Shown here: piece after piece, positions 8,043 to 16,508 of the stretch | Position numbering within the stretch: the first letter of the stretch is position 1 | How the letters are laid out: every line of letters starts with the position of its first letter | From: Olavius algarvensis spirochete endosymbiont | Lineage (GTDB): Bacteria; Spirochaetota; Spirochaetia; DSM-2461 | DNA length: 37,032 nucleotides | NCBI GenBank assembly: GCA_900608495.1 | Contig: UWYT01000065.1 | Coordinates: 1 to 37,032, forward strand | Direction: 5' to 3' | The notes under the pieces: model-generated | Databases searched by the model: none | What the model saw: only the letters and a program-made list of their open reading frames with translations | What the model was told of the DNA's origin: nothing | Position numbers and translations under genes: made by a program

Positions 8043-9022
8043 GCTGAAATCCCGGCTTTTTCTGCCTTTTCTGTCCTGGAGACTGCCTTATTCGCTTTTA
8101 CACGGGCGGCCGGAAACCATTCATCCAATAGACTGGCAAAGGTGTTGCCGATAAGAATTCCGAAGCTGACTCCTTCGGGAAATAAAGAAAAGATCCTGAT
8201 TATCGCCGAAACCCCGCCAATCAATATGCCGTATACCCATTGGGCTCCGGGCTTCTTTGGCGAAGTAACCGGATCTGTCGCCATAAATACCGCAACGAAC
8301 AGTATGCTGCCCGAAAGTAAGGACTCTACGGGAGGAAATGGTGTCGAGCCGCCAACAGGAGAAACAGAAGCAAACCATAGAATCACAATAACAGCCGAAA
8401 AACTTGAAATAGTTGAGAGTGTAATCTTCCAGTTTGCGGTTCTCGTAAATATCAGATAAAAACCCGCGAGTACAATCAGTATAATGGCGCTCTCGCCAAG
8501 AGAGCCCATTCGGAAGCCAGTAACTAAATCGAAAATTTCCAAAGCTTCGCTCTCTCTCATGTTCATTAGCGGCGTTGCGGCAGTGGCCGAATCCACGGGA
8601 ACTCTCAACCAGGAAACCCAAGGCATTCCAGGTTTCCACGGGGAAAGAAAGCTTCGCTGCATACCCTGGGGAAAGGCAACGTAGACAAAGAGCCTGCCAG
8701 CGATAGCGGGATTGAAAATATTTCGGCCAAATCCGCCGAATATGCACTTGCCAAATCCAACACCAAAGACAATACCAATTGCAGAAATCCATAGAGGGAC
8801 CGCAGGTGGCATCGAAAGGGCATAGAGCGCACAGGTTACGAGTATCGCTTCACTAACTTTCTTACCCCTTGGTTTAACAAAGGCATATTCAGTGGCTATA
8901 CCAAACAGGAAAACTGTAGCGCATATCGCTAAGCTTCTCCATCCATATAGCAAAAAGGAGAAAGTGAATATCGGAATAAGCGAATAAACCACTCTCCTCA
9001 TAATTAGTTGCTTCTGAAACAC
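8039..9022 (-). CDS. nqrB: Na+-translocating NADH:quinone reductase subunit B
   Basis: A 327-aa polytopic membrane subunit carrying covalent FMN and forming the main Na+ pathway in known complexes. It has about ten hydrophobic segments. The FMN site is the DSATAATPL stretch at 144-152, with T150 in the acceptor position. GFGKCIFGGFGRNIFNPAIA (about 90-109) and FMATDPVTSPKKPG are family signatures. It is shorter than Vibrio NqrB (about 410 aa) because the N-terminal extension is missing. The GTG at 9022 is preferred: AAGGGG lies 9 bases upstream and MFQKQLIMRR fits the family N-terminus, while the ATG at 9001 would lose it. This is the first gene of the operon; nqrA is not next to it. Confidence 0.93.
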   Translation of the reverse strand: MFQKQLIMRRVVYSLIPIFTFSFLLYGWRSLAICATVFLFGIATEYAFVKPRGKKVSEAILVTCALYALSMPPAVPLWISAIGIVFGVGFGKCIFGGFGRNIFNPAIAGRLFVYVAFPQGMQRSFLSPWKPGMPWVSWLRVPVDSATAATPLMNMRESEALEIFDLVTGFRMGSLGESAIILIVLAGFYLIFTRTANWKITLSTISSFSAVIVILWFASVSPVGGSTPFPPVESLLSGSILFVAVFMATDPVTSPKKPGAQWVYGILIGGVSAIIRIFSLFPEGVSFGILIGNTFASLLDEWFPAARVKANKAVSRTEKAEKAGISA

Positions 9023-9097
9023 TTGGATAAACCCCTTACCCGCGCAATCTTAAGAGCATGGAATCTCACTGCCCGTTCAATCTGCTCTCTCAAATTT

Positions 9098-9126
9098 AGT
9101 ATACTGCCTGGAACTGATTTACTCAA
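9098..9126 (-). promoter_or_regulatory. sigma70-type promoter of the nqr operon
   Basis: On the minus strand TTGAGT (9126-9121) is followed after exactly 17 bases by TATACT (9103-9098). Transcription would begin near 9091 and leave an untranslated leader of about 70 bases before the nqrB GTG at 9022. Spacing and hexamers are good for a housekeeping promoter, and no other strong candidate is visible upstream of nqrB. Confidence 0.55.
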
Positions 9127-9295
9127 GCTTCGGGGTTCATACTCCTTTAAAACTATTATGTGTCAAAGATTCAGGGAAAGCTGTTTCATGCCGGCCCTGT
9201 TTACAATTGCTTCTAGGATATCCAGCAAAATTAATCCGATAGGTAAACTCGGAATACTGTATTATACTTATTTGATATCCAGGAGTGTCAAAACG

Positions 9296-10192
9296 ATGAA
9301 ATCACTCGTGAAAACCTCGATGCTGGCCGGCATAAACCTCCTGCCTCTTCGATAGGTGGCACGGGTGGCACCAACCCTGTAGAAGCGGAACCTTCCGATT
9401 AGCCAAAACAGTGAGCCCCGTAAGTCACCGCTATGCTATGTTCTTCTGCCAGCTTGAGGGTGCGAATACTCCTGGGATTATCATTTCGTGGTGCTCCCTT
9501 CAAGTACGAGTGCCCCTGCCAATGCAAATGCGATTGATAACTTTGAGGGCTCCATCACCCTCCGGGTGAGTCCAGGCGAACGCGCCGGAATGATATTTCT
9601 TGAGGGCAATGTCAGCTTGGATAGTAATGGTTTGCCGATAAGTTCTCATTACGCCGGATACGGACAATTACAAGCTCTATGTCGCGGCCGCCGACGGCAG
9701 CGGCGAGGTTGTGTATCGGAGAGAGTGGCAACCAGCGATGGCTGCCCCGACGATGTGGTGGACTCCCCCTGGCGAGTCACCCGGAATGGAACTGCGGTGA
9801 GCAGAGTGTATGTCAGCGATAAGTACGGCTATCTCCCAATTGGAGAGTTCAACACGATTACCACCTTCCCTGTTGCAATCAAACAAAAATATGATAGTCC
9901 TTCCTACAGAGAAATATTTGCCGACAGCGCTGCAACACCTTCACACACCAACTATTTCAAGAAGTTTGGTTCTTACACCAATGCAGATAAGGATAATGAG
10001 TATGTTGTCTTTCGAAACACGCCCACTTATAATTTAAGCAAAATCAGTTCGCTGAGAGTAGCTTTGAACAGGGGCGGCGGCGACAGCGCCTGCTTGCACT
10101 ATGGCCAGGATGGGGGGAATTTGTACATAGAGAATGGCGATGATGCAGGCGCCTTTACCTACCCCACAACTCCGACTATAGCGGCCGAATAA
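9296..10192 (+). pseudogene. decayed gene for an exported or surface protein
   Basis: An ATG at 9296 with AGGAG 10 bases upstream opens a plausible signal peptide (MKSLVKTSMLAGINLLPL) that stops at 9353. Coding-like sequence then jumps between frames. Frame one (about 9482-9660) contains AIDNFEGSITLRVSPGERAG and MIFLEGNVSLDSNGLPIS. The next frame (about 9656-9800) contains TDNYKLYVAAADGSGEVVYR and stops. The first frame resumes with YGYLPIGEF and runs to the TAA at 10190-10192, ending Gly/Asp-rich with NGDDAGAFTYPTTPT. An intact 234-codon frame does exist (9488-10192), but its middle is Arg/Cys-rich and looks like out-of-frame translation. I read the locus as one gene with at least two frameshifts plus stops. 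The family is not recognised. It faces away from both the nqr and mgl operons. Confidence 0.5.
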
Positions 10193-10465
10193 GCGGGCAG
10201 GGCCAAGGCAGCACGGAAAGGCTCAAGCAGGGTCTCCGGCGATTTTGCCGGCGCGCGAGACGGGCTCGGAAAAACGGCCTGGCAGCGAGGCCGAGCTCCA
10301 GTCTGTCAGCCAAAAAATCCGGAGCTGCCATGTCCACAGCTTTTGAGCAAAAAATCCGGGTAAAAAAGATTCAATTGAGATGGCAGCGGCAAGTCTATGC
10401 CCAGAACCTAAACATCAGGAAAGCTTAAGCACCGCATTTTTCCAGGCCATCAAGAAGCAGAGCCT
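10193..10465. other. GC-rich hairpin-rich intergenic patch
   Basis: No gene is seen here. The patch is richer in GC than its surroundings and holds two clear hairpins: CCGGC-GATTTT-GCCGG (10236-10251) and CGGCCT-GGCAGCG-AGGCCG (10275-10293). Neither is followed by a T tract on either strand, so they are not standard intrinsic terminators. A 12-bp direct repeat, CAAAAAATCCGG, occurs at 10311-10322 and 10348-10359. The patch lies between the 3' ends of the decayed gene and mglC. Confidence 0.5.
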
Positions 10466-11518
10466 CTACACCCTTCTTAAGTATTTCTTTGTATCAAGCG
10501 CGACAGCAACAACGATAATGACGCCCTTGATGATATACTGGTAGTATTGTTCCAATCCGACAAAAGTCATGCCGTATGAAATGATAGTAAACATCAGAAC
10601 ACCAGCAATTGCACCCGATACCTTTCCTATTCCTCCGCTAAATGAAATGCCGCCAACAACACATGCGGCAATTGCATCCAGCTCATAGCCAAAACCCGTG
10701 CTCGGATTGGCAGAACCGATTCGAGCCGCTTCCAGATATCCGCCGATGCCATAGAGTATGCCCGCCATAACATAAACCATAATGGTGGTACCCATAACGT
10801 TCACACCCGAAACCTTTGCGGCATCCGGGTTCCCGCCTACCGCATACATGTTCTTGCCAAAAACCGTTTTATTCCAAATCACCCAGATAACCAATGAAAC
10901 AGTCGCCGCAATCAATACAAGATATGGTATACCGACACGAGTTCCACCCGCTGAGAATTCCACAAGTCTGCCAGTGGAGATGGCCGTGTAGAATCGGTCA
11001 TGGCCGCCAATAGGTTGAGCACCGCCTGCCCCCATGTCAAAATAAATCTGAATCACACCATATAAGACAGTCATCATGCCCAGCGTGGCCAAAAAGGGAT
11101 GAATTTTGAATTGGGCAACTACCCAGCCACTTATGGCGCTGAACAAAACCGTGCCAAAAATAGCGGCCAGCATTGGCAGCAACACGGGTACAGTTTCCAG
11201 ATTCGGGTAAAAACGACCCGCATAATCCTGGCGTTGCAACAGGGATGCCGAAATCACTGCGGCCAAACCCACCATTCTACCCAAAGAAAGATCGGTACCC
11301 TGAAGGATAATGATTCCTGCAACTCCTAAGGCGAGGATCAACCGAACCGATGACTGCGTAAGTATGTTTTCCAGAACTCTAAGAGAAAGAAATCGGGGAT
11401 CTAGAATGATGATCGTGAGAATGATCGCCAGAATTACCAGATAAATCGCATTCTGTACCAGAAGATCCATCCACTGTCTGCCAGTCATCGTTCTAAGCTT
11501 ATGTGCGAATTTTGCCAT
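10466..11518 (-). CDS. mglC: galactose/methylgalactoside-type ABC transporter permease
   Basis: A 350-aa inner-membrane permease of the BPD_transp_2 family (MglC/RbsC), forming the sugar channel energised by MglA. About eight to ten TM helices are visible. Family signatures include GTDLSLGRMVGLAA in the first half, VYAVGGNPDAA-like text (NMYAVGGNPDAAKVSGV) before the cytoplasmic loop, and AIAACVVGGISFSGG. It is slightly longer than E. coli MglC (336 aa). The ATG at 11518 is used; GGAGG lies four bases upstream. An in-frame TTG directly before it is possible. It begins 12 bases after the mglA stop, so the two are one transcript. Substrate assignment rests on operon context with the MglB-like binding protein. 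Confidence 0.93.
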   Translation of the reverse strand: MAKFAHKLRTMTGRQWMDLLVQNAIYLVILAIILTIIILDPRFLSLRVLENILTQSSVRLILALGVAGIIILQGTDLSLGRMVGLAAVISASLLQRQDYAGRFYPNLETVPVLLPMLAAIFGTVLFSAISGWVVAQFKIHPFLATLGMMTVLYGVIQIYFDMGAGGAQPIGGHDRFYTAISTGRLVEFSAGGTRVGIPYLVLIAATVSLVIWVIWNKTVFGKNMYAVGGNPDAAKVSGVNVMGTTIMVYVMAGILYGIGGYLEAARIGSANPSTGFGYELDAIAACVVGGISFSGGIGKVSGAIAGVLMFTIISYGMTFVGLEQYYQYIIKGVIIVVAVALDTKKYLRRV

Positions 11519-11530
11519 CAAACCTCCATC

Positions 11531-13051
11531 CTATATCTCAGCTTCAGTTGAATTGATCAGATATTTCATCGCGAGGTTGAATATCTCAGTTTGGTTCGTT
11601 TTTTCCGTTTCAACTATGCCAGCCATTCTCCCATTGCTCATCACCATAATGCGATTGGTAATTCCTATAAGCTCCGGCATCTCCGAGGAAACCATAATCA
11701 CGGACTTACCCTCTCTAGCCAGATTAATAATCAGCTGATAAATCTCGAATTTCGCCCCCACATCAATACCCCGAGTGGGTTCATCGAGTAGCAAAATATC
11801 CGGATCGGTTAGAAGCCAGCGTCCAATAATAACCTTTTGCTGATTCCCGCCGCTTAAGTCTCTGATTTGCTCCTTGTAGCTTGGTGTTTTAATCCGCATG
11901 TTGTCAATCTGAGTTTCCGTATCTCGCGTCATAGATTTATCGTCAAGAAGTCCAATGGCTCCTCTATACGATTTCACATTGGCGATTGTGCTATTAAAAG
12001 TGATATCTGCCACTGGATACAGGCCTGTGCTTCGTCTTTCCTCTGTGAGAAGAGCAAAGCGATTGCCGATGGATTTCTGTGCGGTACTGTTATTGATTTT
12101 CCTTCCGTCGATATAAATCTCGCCCGATTCCAATGTTCGAGCGCCAAACAGGGACTCAACCAACTCAGTCCTGCCGGCTCCAACCAACCCCGAAATTCCC
12201 AGAATTTCTCCCCGACGCAATTCAAAACTCACATCACGGATAATCGGCGAATACTTGGTAGTGATTTTTGACACTTTCATGTGTATTTCACCAGGGACAT
12301 TGGTTCTCGGCGGAAAACGATGACCCAAATCCCGTCCAACCATCATATTGACAATCCTCTCCATGTCTAGATTCTCTATTGCTTCGGTGCCAATATACTG
12401 CCCGTCTCTCAAAACCGTAACCTCATCCGATACCTCAAAGATTTCGTCCATTTTATGAGAGATATAGATTATTCCAACGCCATGGCTTCGCAGCACACGT
12501 ATTATATCAAACAGCATTCTAACCTCGTTGTCCGTAAGCGACGAGGTCGGCTCATCCAGAACGATTATTTTCGCTTCATAAGAAACCGCCTTTGCTATCT
12601 CAACCATTTGCCTTTGGGATACAGATAGCGCATCCAGCTTCAAGTTTGGGTCTAAATGAATCCCAAGCCGCGCAAAGAGCTCCCTGGAAGCTCTGTACAT
12701 CGCTTTTTCATCAACAAAAAATCCTTTTCTGGGGTATCTGCCAAGCCAGATATTGTCGGATATGGTTCTCTGGGTAACCTGATTAAGCTCCTGATGCACC
12801 ATTGATACGCCATTTTCCAGGGCATGCTTAGGATCGATAAAATTGAATTCCTCGCCCTCGAGGAAGAATCTACCCGAATCCTGCCGGTAAATCCCAAACA
12901 GACACTTCATCATTGTGGATTTCCCAGCTCCATTTTCACCCATTAGCGAGTGAACAGTACCCGAGCGAACTTGCAAGTGGACATTGTCCAAAACTTTTAT
13001 TCCGGAGAAAGACTTGCTTAAGCTCTCGATACCTAGGAGATAATCATGCAA
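11531..13051 (-). CDS. mglA: galactose/methylgalactoside-type ABC transporter ATP-binding protein
   Basis: A 506-aa cytoplasmic ATPase with two tandem ABC domains, as in MglA/RbsA. Domain 1 has Walker A GENGAGKS, signature SVSQRQ and Walker [12 protein letters not shown]. Domain 2 has the characteristic degenerate Walker A ([10 protein letters not shown], no Lys), signature LSGGNQQK and Walker [15 protein letters not shown]. Length matches the family. The start is TTG at 13051, supported by a strong GAGGGAGG about 6 bases upstream. No in-frame ATG fits better. It sits 143 bases after mglB and 12 bases before mglC. Lower expression than mglB is expected because of the stem-loop in between. Confidence 0.95.
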   Translation of the reverse strand: MHDYLLGIESLSKSFSGIKVLDNVHLQVRSGTVHSLMGENGAGKSTMMKCLFGIYRQDSGRFFLEGEEFNFIDPKHALENGVSMVHQELNQVTQRTISDNIWLGRYPRKGFFVDEKAMYRASRELFARLGIHLDPNLKLDALSVSQRQMVEIAKAVSYEAKIIVLDEPTSSLTDNEVRMLFDIIRVLRSHGVGIIYISHKMDEIFEVSDEVTVLRDGQYIGTEAIENLDMERIVNMMVGRDLGHRFPPRTNVPGEIHMKVSKITTKYSPIIRDVSFELRRGEILGISGLVGAGRTELVESLFGARTLESGEIYIDGRKINNSTAQKSIGNRFALLTEERRSTGLYPVADITFNSTIANVKSYRGAIGLLDDKSMTRDTETQIDNMRIKTPSYKEQIRDLSGGNQQKVIIGRWLLTDPDILLLDEPTRGIDVGAKFEIYQLIINLAREGKSVIMVSSEMPELIGITNRIMVMSNGRMAGIVETEKTNQTEIFNLAMKYLINSTEAEI

Positions 13052-13117
13052 TCTGTGCCTCCCTCATCCCCTGCGTCAACGGCTTCACCCGGGAACATGG
13101 TGCGTCGATTCCCATAA

Positions 13118-13167
13118 CTTCCTGCGATTACCAGGATGCTAGACATCAGGCTCAAAACCGCAGGAAG
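13118..13167 (-). other. mglB-mglA intercistronic stem-loop
   Basis: In the mglBAC transcript, CTTCCTGCG (13167-13159) pairs perfectly over nine bases with CGCAGGAAG (13126-13118). The 32-base loop contains its own small GATG/CATC hairpin. There is no T tract after it. Such structures between a binding-protein gene and its ABC genes typically stabilise the upstream message or cause partial termination, letting the binding protein be made in excess. The pairing is seen; the role is inferred. Confidence 0.55.
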
Positions 13168-13194
13168 CTTCAGGTTTCGCAATAGCCGTTGATT

Positions 13195-14217
13195 TTAACG
13201 AAAATCCTGGTAATTTTCGGGTGTAACAGCCACATAGGGTACTCGCACAGCCTTGGACACATTGTCCTCTATTATCCAGTTTGTGCCATCGGTTACATCT
13301 TTGCCCAGGGCAGCGTTGACAGCTAAATCAACAGTGGCGCGAGACTGCCCGACACCATCGTTTAGAACAGTGCCATTCATCTCTCCGTCCTCAATGTGAG
13401 TCAAAGCCTGATCGAGAGCATCCACGCCATACAGGGGCAGCCACACACCGGCGGCCTTCAGTGCGTTAATCGCTCCAAATGCCATTCCATCGTTGTTGCA
13501 GATAACAAGTTCGATTCTGTCTCCAAACGATGCGGTTAACCAGGCCTGCATCTTGTCATTGCCATGCTGAGTAGACCAGTTCGGATCGGCCTCCAGGGCT
13601 AGCTGCTCAACTGGAATTTCCGCATCCCGGAAGGCCTTAACCGACTCGACAGTTCTAGCCTCGGCATCCGGGTGTCCAGGCTCTCCCTTGAGCAGTACAT
13701 ATTGAACCACACCGTCCTTGTTCTTATCCCACTCGGGATGTTCCTTCCAGTCAGCCACCATCATCTCTCCCTGGATGATGCCAGACTCGGCAGAGTTGGT
13801 GCCTACATACCACACCTTGTCATAAGTGCCCATGATGCCAGCCTCTGTAGCTTCCTTGTTGAATAGAATCAAAGGAATACCTGCGGCAGAAGCCTTTTCG
13901 ATAACGCTGGCGGCAGAAGCAGGATCAACCAAATTGATGGCCAAAACATCAACCTCTTTGGCAATAAAAACGTCAACTTGATCGTTCAGTTTAGCCTGCT
14001 GCCCCTCAGAATCAACTATTATGATCGCAGCTCCCTTCTCGGCCGCATATCTTTCGAGTTCCGGCTTCATTACACCGTTCATGAAGTTGTCCGCAAAACT
14101 GTAAATATTGGCGCCGATTACAATCTTTCCTCCCTTCGCATCAGGAGCGCCATTGGCAGAAACGACAACTGGCACAAGCATCAACGCAATTACTGCAAAA
14201 ACAATTATTCTCCTCAT
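13195..14217 (-). CDS. mglB: galactose/glucose-type periplasmic sugar-binding protein
   Basis: A 340-aa periplasmic-binding protein of the type I sugar family (MglB-like), which delivers hexose to MglAC. The N-terminus MRRIIVFAVIALMLVPVVVS is a classical signal peptide, with likely cleavage near VVSANG; there is no lipobox Cys. Family features include IGANIYSFADNFMN at the start of the mature domain, VWYVGTNSAESG, ICNNDGMAFGAINAL and LPLYGVDALDQA, which match the MglB ligand-pocket regions (Asn-Asp-Gly, Gly-Val-Asp). The frame is open upstream to 14343, but the ATG at 14217 has a perfect AAGGAGG about 9 bases before it and starts exactly at the signal peptide. It is the first gene of the operon. 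Confidence 0.95.
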   Translation of the reverse strand: MRRIIVFAVIALMLVPVVVSANGAPDAKGGKIVIGANIYSFADNFMNGVMKPELERYAAEKGAAIIIVDSEGQQAKLNDQVDVFIAKEVDVLAINLVDPASAASVIEKASAAGIPLILFNKEATEAGIMGTYDKVWYVGTNSAESGIIQGEMMVADWKEHPEWDKNKDGVVQYVLLKGEPGHPDAEARTVESVKAFRDAEIPVEQLALEADPNWSTQHGNDKMQAWLTASFGDRIELVICNNDGMAFGAINALKAAGVWLPLYGVDALDQALTHIEDGEMNGTVLNDGVGQSRATVDLAVNAALGKDVTDGTNWIIEDNVSKAVRVPYVAVTPENYQDFR

Positions 14218-14270
14218 TACTAGAAACCTCCTTATTGTCATGGATTTAAGTTCCGCCCATGCACAAACGT

Positions 14271-14299
14271 ATTTTAACCGAAAATTAGTGGGGTGCCAA
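14271..14299 (-). promoter_or_regulatory. sigma70-type promoter of mglBAC
   Basis: On the minus strand TTGGCA (14299-14294) and TAAAAT (14276-14271) are separated by 17 bases. The expected start near 14264 leaves a leader of about 47 bases carrying AAGGAGG before the mglB ATG. I saw no obvious operator dyad next to it. Confidence 0.55.
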
Positions 14300-14342
14300 C
14301 CTCTTCTTGGAATAAAAGCTATTACAATTTCTGGCCAAAGCA

Positions 14343-14372
14343 TTGGACAAAATGCCCATCTACCAGTATTTT
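14343..14372 (+). promoter_or_regulatory. possible promoter of the lemA operon
   Basis: TTGGAC (14343-14348) and TATTTT (14367-14372) are 18 bases apart and end 31 bases before the lemA ATG. It faces away from the mglB promoter in the shared 186-base divergent gap. The -10 hexamer is weak. Confidence 0.35.
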
Positions 14373-14403
14373 GGATGATAAGAAATAAGATGGAGTTTGA
14401 GAT

Positions 14404-14994
14404 ATGCGAATTTATCGCCGCAGCTTAGCTTGGATTGCGATTCTCCTCCCGCTCACGCTCAGTGGCTGCGGGTACAACCGTTTAGTGAGCCTGGAAGAGG
14501 ATGTGTCAGCAGCTTGGGCCCAGGTTGAGAACGTATATCAAAGGCGTATGGACTTAATACCCAATCTTGTTGAAACAGTAAAGGCATACGCCGCGCACGA
14601 AAAGGAAACCTTCGCGGCCGTAACCGAGGCCAGAAGTCAGGCCGGAGGTGTAATGAATATCGACGAGAACCTGCTCAACAATCCCGAAGCTTTCGCTCGC
14701 TTTCAGCAGTCACAAGACAGCCTGGGCTCCGCACTGCAAAGGCTTCTCGTGATAACTGAAAACTATCCGGAACTCAAAGCTAATCAGAATTTTCTTGCAC
14801 TCCAAGACCAGCTCGAAGGCACCGAGAACCGGATTGCAGTTGAGAGAATGAGGTTCAACGAGGCGGTAAGAGCCTACAACACACTTATCCGACGCTTCCC
14901 TCAAATGATTATTGCCCGGATAACCGGCTTTGAAGCCAAACCATACTTCGAATCCACAAGCGGTGCCGAAGTCGCTCCAAAGGTGGAGTTTTAG
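14404..14994 (+). CDS. lemA: LemA family lipoprotein
   Basis: A 196-aa LemA-family protein. The N-terminus has a signal peptide ending in a lipobox (LTLSGC), so it should be lipidated at Cys22 and anchored in the envelope. The rest is the helical LemA domain, with the typical blocks VSAAWAQVENVYQRRMDLIP, NLVETVKAYAAHE, LLVITENYPELKANQNF, and ENRIAVERMRFNEAVRAYN. The molecular role of LemA is unsettled; it is very often encoded beside TPM-domain membrane proteins, as here. The ATG start has GGAG 8 bases upstream. The stop directly abuts the next start (TAGATG). Confidence 0.93.
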   Translation: MRIYRRSLAWIAILLPLTLSGCGYNRLVSLEEDVSAAWAQVENVYQRRMDLIPNLVETVKAYAAHEKETFAAVTEARSQAGGVMNIDENLLNNPEAFARFQQSQDSLGSALQRLLVITENYPELKANQNFLALQDQLEGTENRIAVERMRFNEAVRAYNTLIRRFPQMIIARITGFEAKPYFESTSGAEVAPKVEF

Positions 14995-15669
14995 ATGGCT
15001 TTGCTAAGTTCTGAGGGCGCCGAGCGAATCAGTCAGCTGGTGGAAAAAGCGGAAGCTGAAAGTGGGGGCGAAATTTCCGTTACAATAATCTCCGAATCGG
15101 ACGACTACGCATTTAGAGAATTACTGTTTGCCCTGGCATTTGGCATTTTGACATATGTGCTTCTTGTAGTTTTCATCAATCCCCTTGGGCTTCTGGTCAA
15201 CAAACTCCTGTGGAATGTTTCCTCACTTACACTCCCCCTCCTGATGTTTACCATATCCTTCACTATAGGTGCCATATTCTATTTCCTGTTCCAAATACCC
15301 TCTCTGGACAGGCTGGTTGTGGGACGCAAGCGCATGGCTGAGGCAGTTAGGCGGCGAGCGCTGAGACAGTTCGTTGAAGCCGAAATTTTCAACACAGTTG
15401 ATAGAACAGGAATCCTGCTCTTCATATCCAATCTGGAAAGACGTGTTGAATTGATTGCCGATAAAGGCATCAATTCGCTTGTAGTACCGGAAACCTGGAA
15501 CGCAATAGTAGCTGAATTGGCAGACGGTATGAAGAAAAAACAAACTGAAGCAGCACTGACAACCGCAATCAAGGCGATTGGGGAGCTTATATCAGTACAT
15601 GTCCCCCGGCGGCCAGACGATAAAAATGAGCTTTCCAACAAACCCACAGAATTAGAGAAAGGATCGTGA
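14995..15669 (+). CDS. TPM-domain membrane protein
   Basis: A 224-aa protein with a TPM-type domain (TLP18.3/Psb32/MOLO-1 superfamily). It begins ISQLVEKAEAESGGEISVTI, the TPM opening. Residues about 40-105 then form two or three membrane segments (ELLFALAFGILTYVLLVVF and following). The second TPM half follows: AVRRRALRQFVEAEIFNTVD, RTGILLFISNLERRVELIAD and a closing amphipathic helix. A TPM domain interrupted by TM helices occurs in other LemA-linked genes. The start has GGAG 6 bases upstream. The end overlaps the next possible GTG by 4 bp. The role is unknown, probably an envelope accessory acting with LemA. Confidence 0.85.
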   Translation: MALLSSEGAERISQLVEKAEAESGGEISVTIISESDDYAFRELLFALAFGILTYVLLVVFINPLGLLVNKLLWNVSSLTLPLLMFTISFTIGAIFYFLFQIPSLDRLVVGRKRMAEAVRRRALRQFVEAEIFNTVDRTGILLFISNLERRVELIADKGINSLVVPETWNAIVAELADGMKKKQTEAALTTAIKAIGELISVHVPRRPDDKNELSNKPTELEKGS

Positions 15670-15671
15670 CT

Positions 15672-16487
15672 ATGGGATTGCTGAGTGCAAAAAAACAACA
15701 GAACTCCCGCAAATGGAGAGTGGGCATGGAAAGAATTGTTGTTATTCTCATCCTCCTCGGAACATCAGTCTCCGCCCTGGAAATCGCTCCTTTGCGTGGA
15801 CGAATCAATGATAATGCCGGCTTATTGTCGCAAGCGTCAAAAAACGAGCTTGAGGCCTACCTTGCGGAACTTGAAAGAGCGAGCGGGATTCAAGTCGCGT
15901 TACTCACTATTCCGTCGCTATCGGGTGAAAATATTGAATCTTACAGCTTCCGAGTTGCCGAAGAGTGGGGATTGGGCGACAAAGAGGATGATAACGGCGT
16001 TCTTCTACTGGTTGCATTGGATGAACGCAAAATTCGCATTGAGGTGGGTTACGGTCTGGAATCGGTTCTAACGGATGCAAAAAGCGGCTTCATCATCAGA
16101 AATGTTATTGTCCCGGAGTTTAAGAAGGGCAACTACAGCGAGGGGATAGTTGAGGGTCTCCTTACAATAGGAGAAGTAGTATCAGGCAACCTTACTATAA
16201 CAGACGACCAAATAGAGAATTCCAGAAGCAATGATGGCGGCGGAATGCTGATATTTGTTCTAATATTTTTGCTTGTGTTTTTCATCGGATTCATCGGTAG
16301 ACGCAGCAGGTATCGACGCAGAGGCATGTCACCTCTGGGTGCATTCTTTGTGGGTTCAATGCTCGGCAGCGCGTTCAGGAGTGGTTCCGCATCACGCGGA
16401 TTTGGCGGCGGCGGTGGGTTTTCAGGCGGCGGGTTTTCAGGCGGCGGTGGCGGATTTGGCGGTGGCGGCGCAAGTGGCGGTTGGTAA
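15672..16487 (+). CDS. TPM-domain protein with Gly-rich tail (YgcG-like)
   Basis: A protein of about 271 aa. A signal segment (VVILILLGTSVSA) precedes a full TPM domain: LRGRINDNAGLLS, LEAYLAELERASGIQVALLT, DDNGVLLLVALDERKIRIEV and GYGLESVLTD are the standard motifs. A TM helix (LIFVLIFLLVFFIGFIG) and a C-terminal tail almost entirely Gly/Ser/Phe follow, as in YgcG-type proteins. The TPM domain would face the periplasm. Start choice is open: ATG 15672 has AAAGGA 8 bases upstream; GTG 15666 overlaps the previous stop; ATG 15726 begins directly at the signal peptide with GGAGAG before it. It is the last gene of the lemA operon. Confidence 0.88.
   Translation: MGLLSAKKQQNSRKWRVGMERIVVILILLGTSVSALEIAPLRGRINDNAGLLSQASKNELEAYLAELERASGIQVALLTIPSLSGENIESYSFRVAEEWGLGDKEDDNGVLLLVALDERKIRIEVGYGLESVLTDAKSGFIIRNVIVPEFKKGNYSEGIVEGLLTIGEVVSGNLTITDDQIENSRSNDGGGMLIFVLIFLLVFFIGFIGRRSRYRRRGMSPLGAFFVGSMLGSAFRSGSASRGFGGGGGFSGGGFSGGGGGFGGGGASGGW
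16416..16445 (+). repeat. 15-bp tandem repeat in the Gly-rich tail
   Basis: GGGTTTTCAGGCGGC occurs twice in a row with no mismatch (16416-16430 and 16431-16445), coding for GFSGG units. It is flanked by near-identical GGATTTGGCGG blocks. Fifteen bases keep frame, so changes in copy number would alter tail length only. Confidence 0.8.
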
Positions 16488-16508
16488 AATAATTCTCAGC
16501 GTTGCGGA

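Noticed and set aside
8121-8792. 223-codon minus-strand frame inside nqrB
   Set aside because: Out-of-frame reading of nqrB, rich in Cys, Trp and Arg; nqrB itself is certain.
10236-10293. Two GC-rich hairpins as intrinsic terminators for mglC or the decayed gene
   Set aside because: No T tract follows on either strand; they are kept only as structured sequence.
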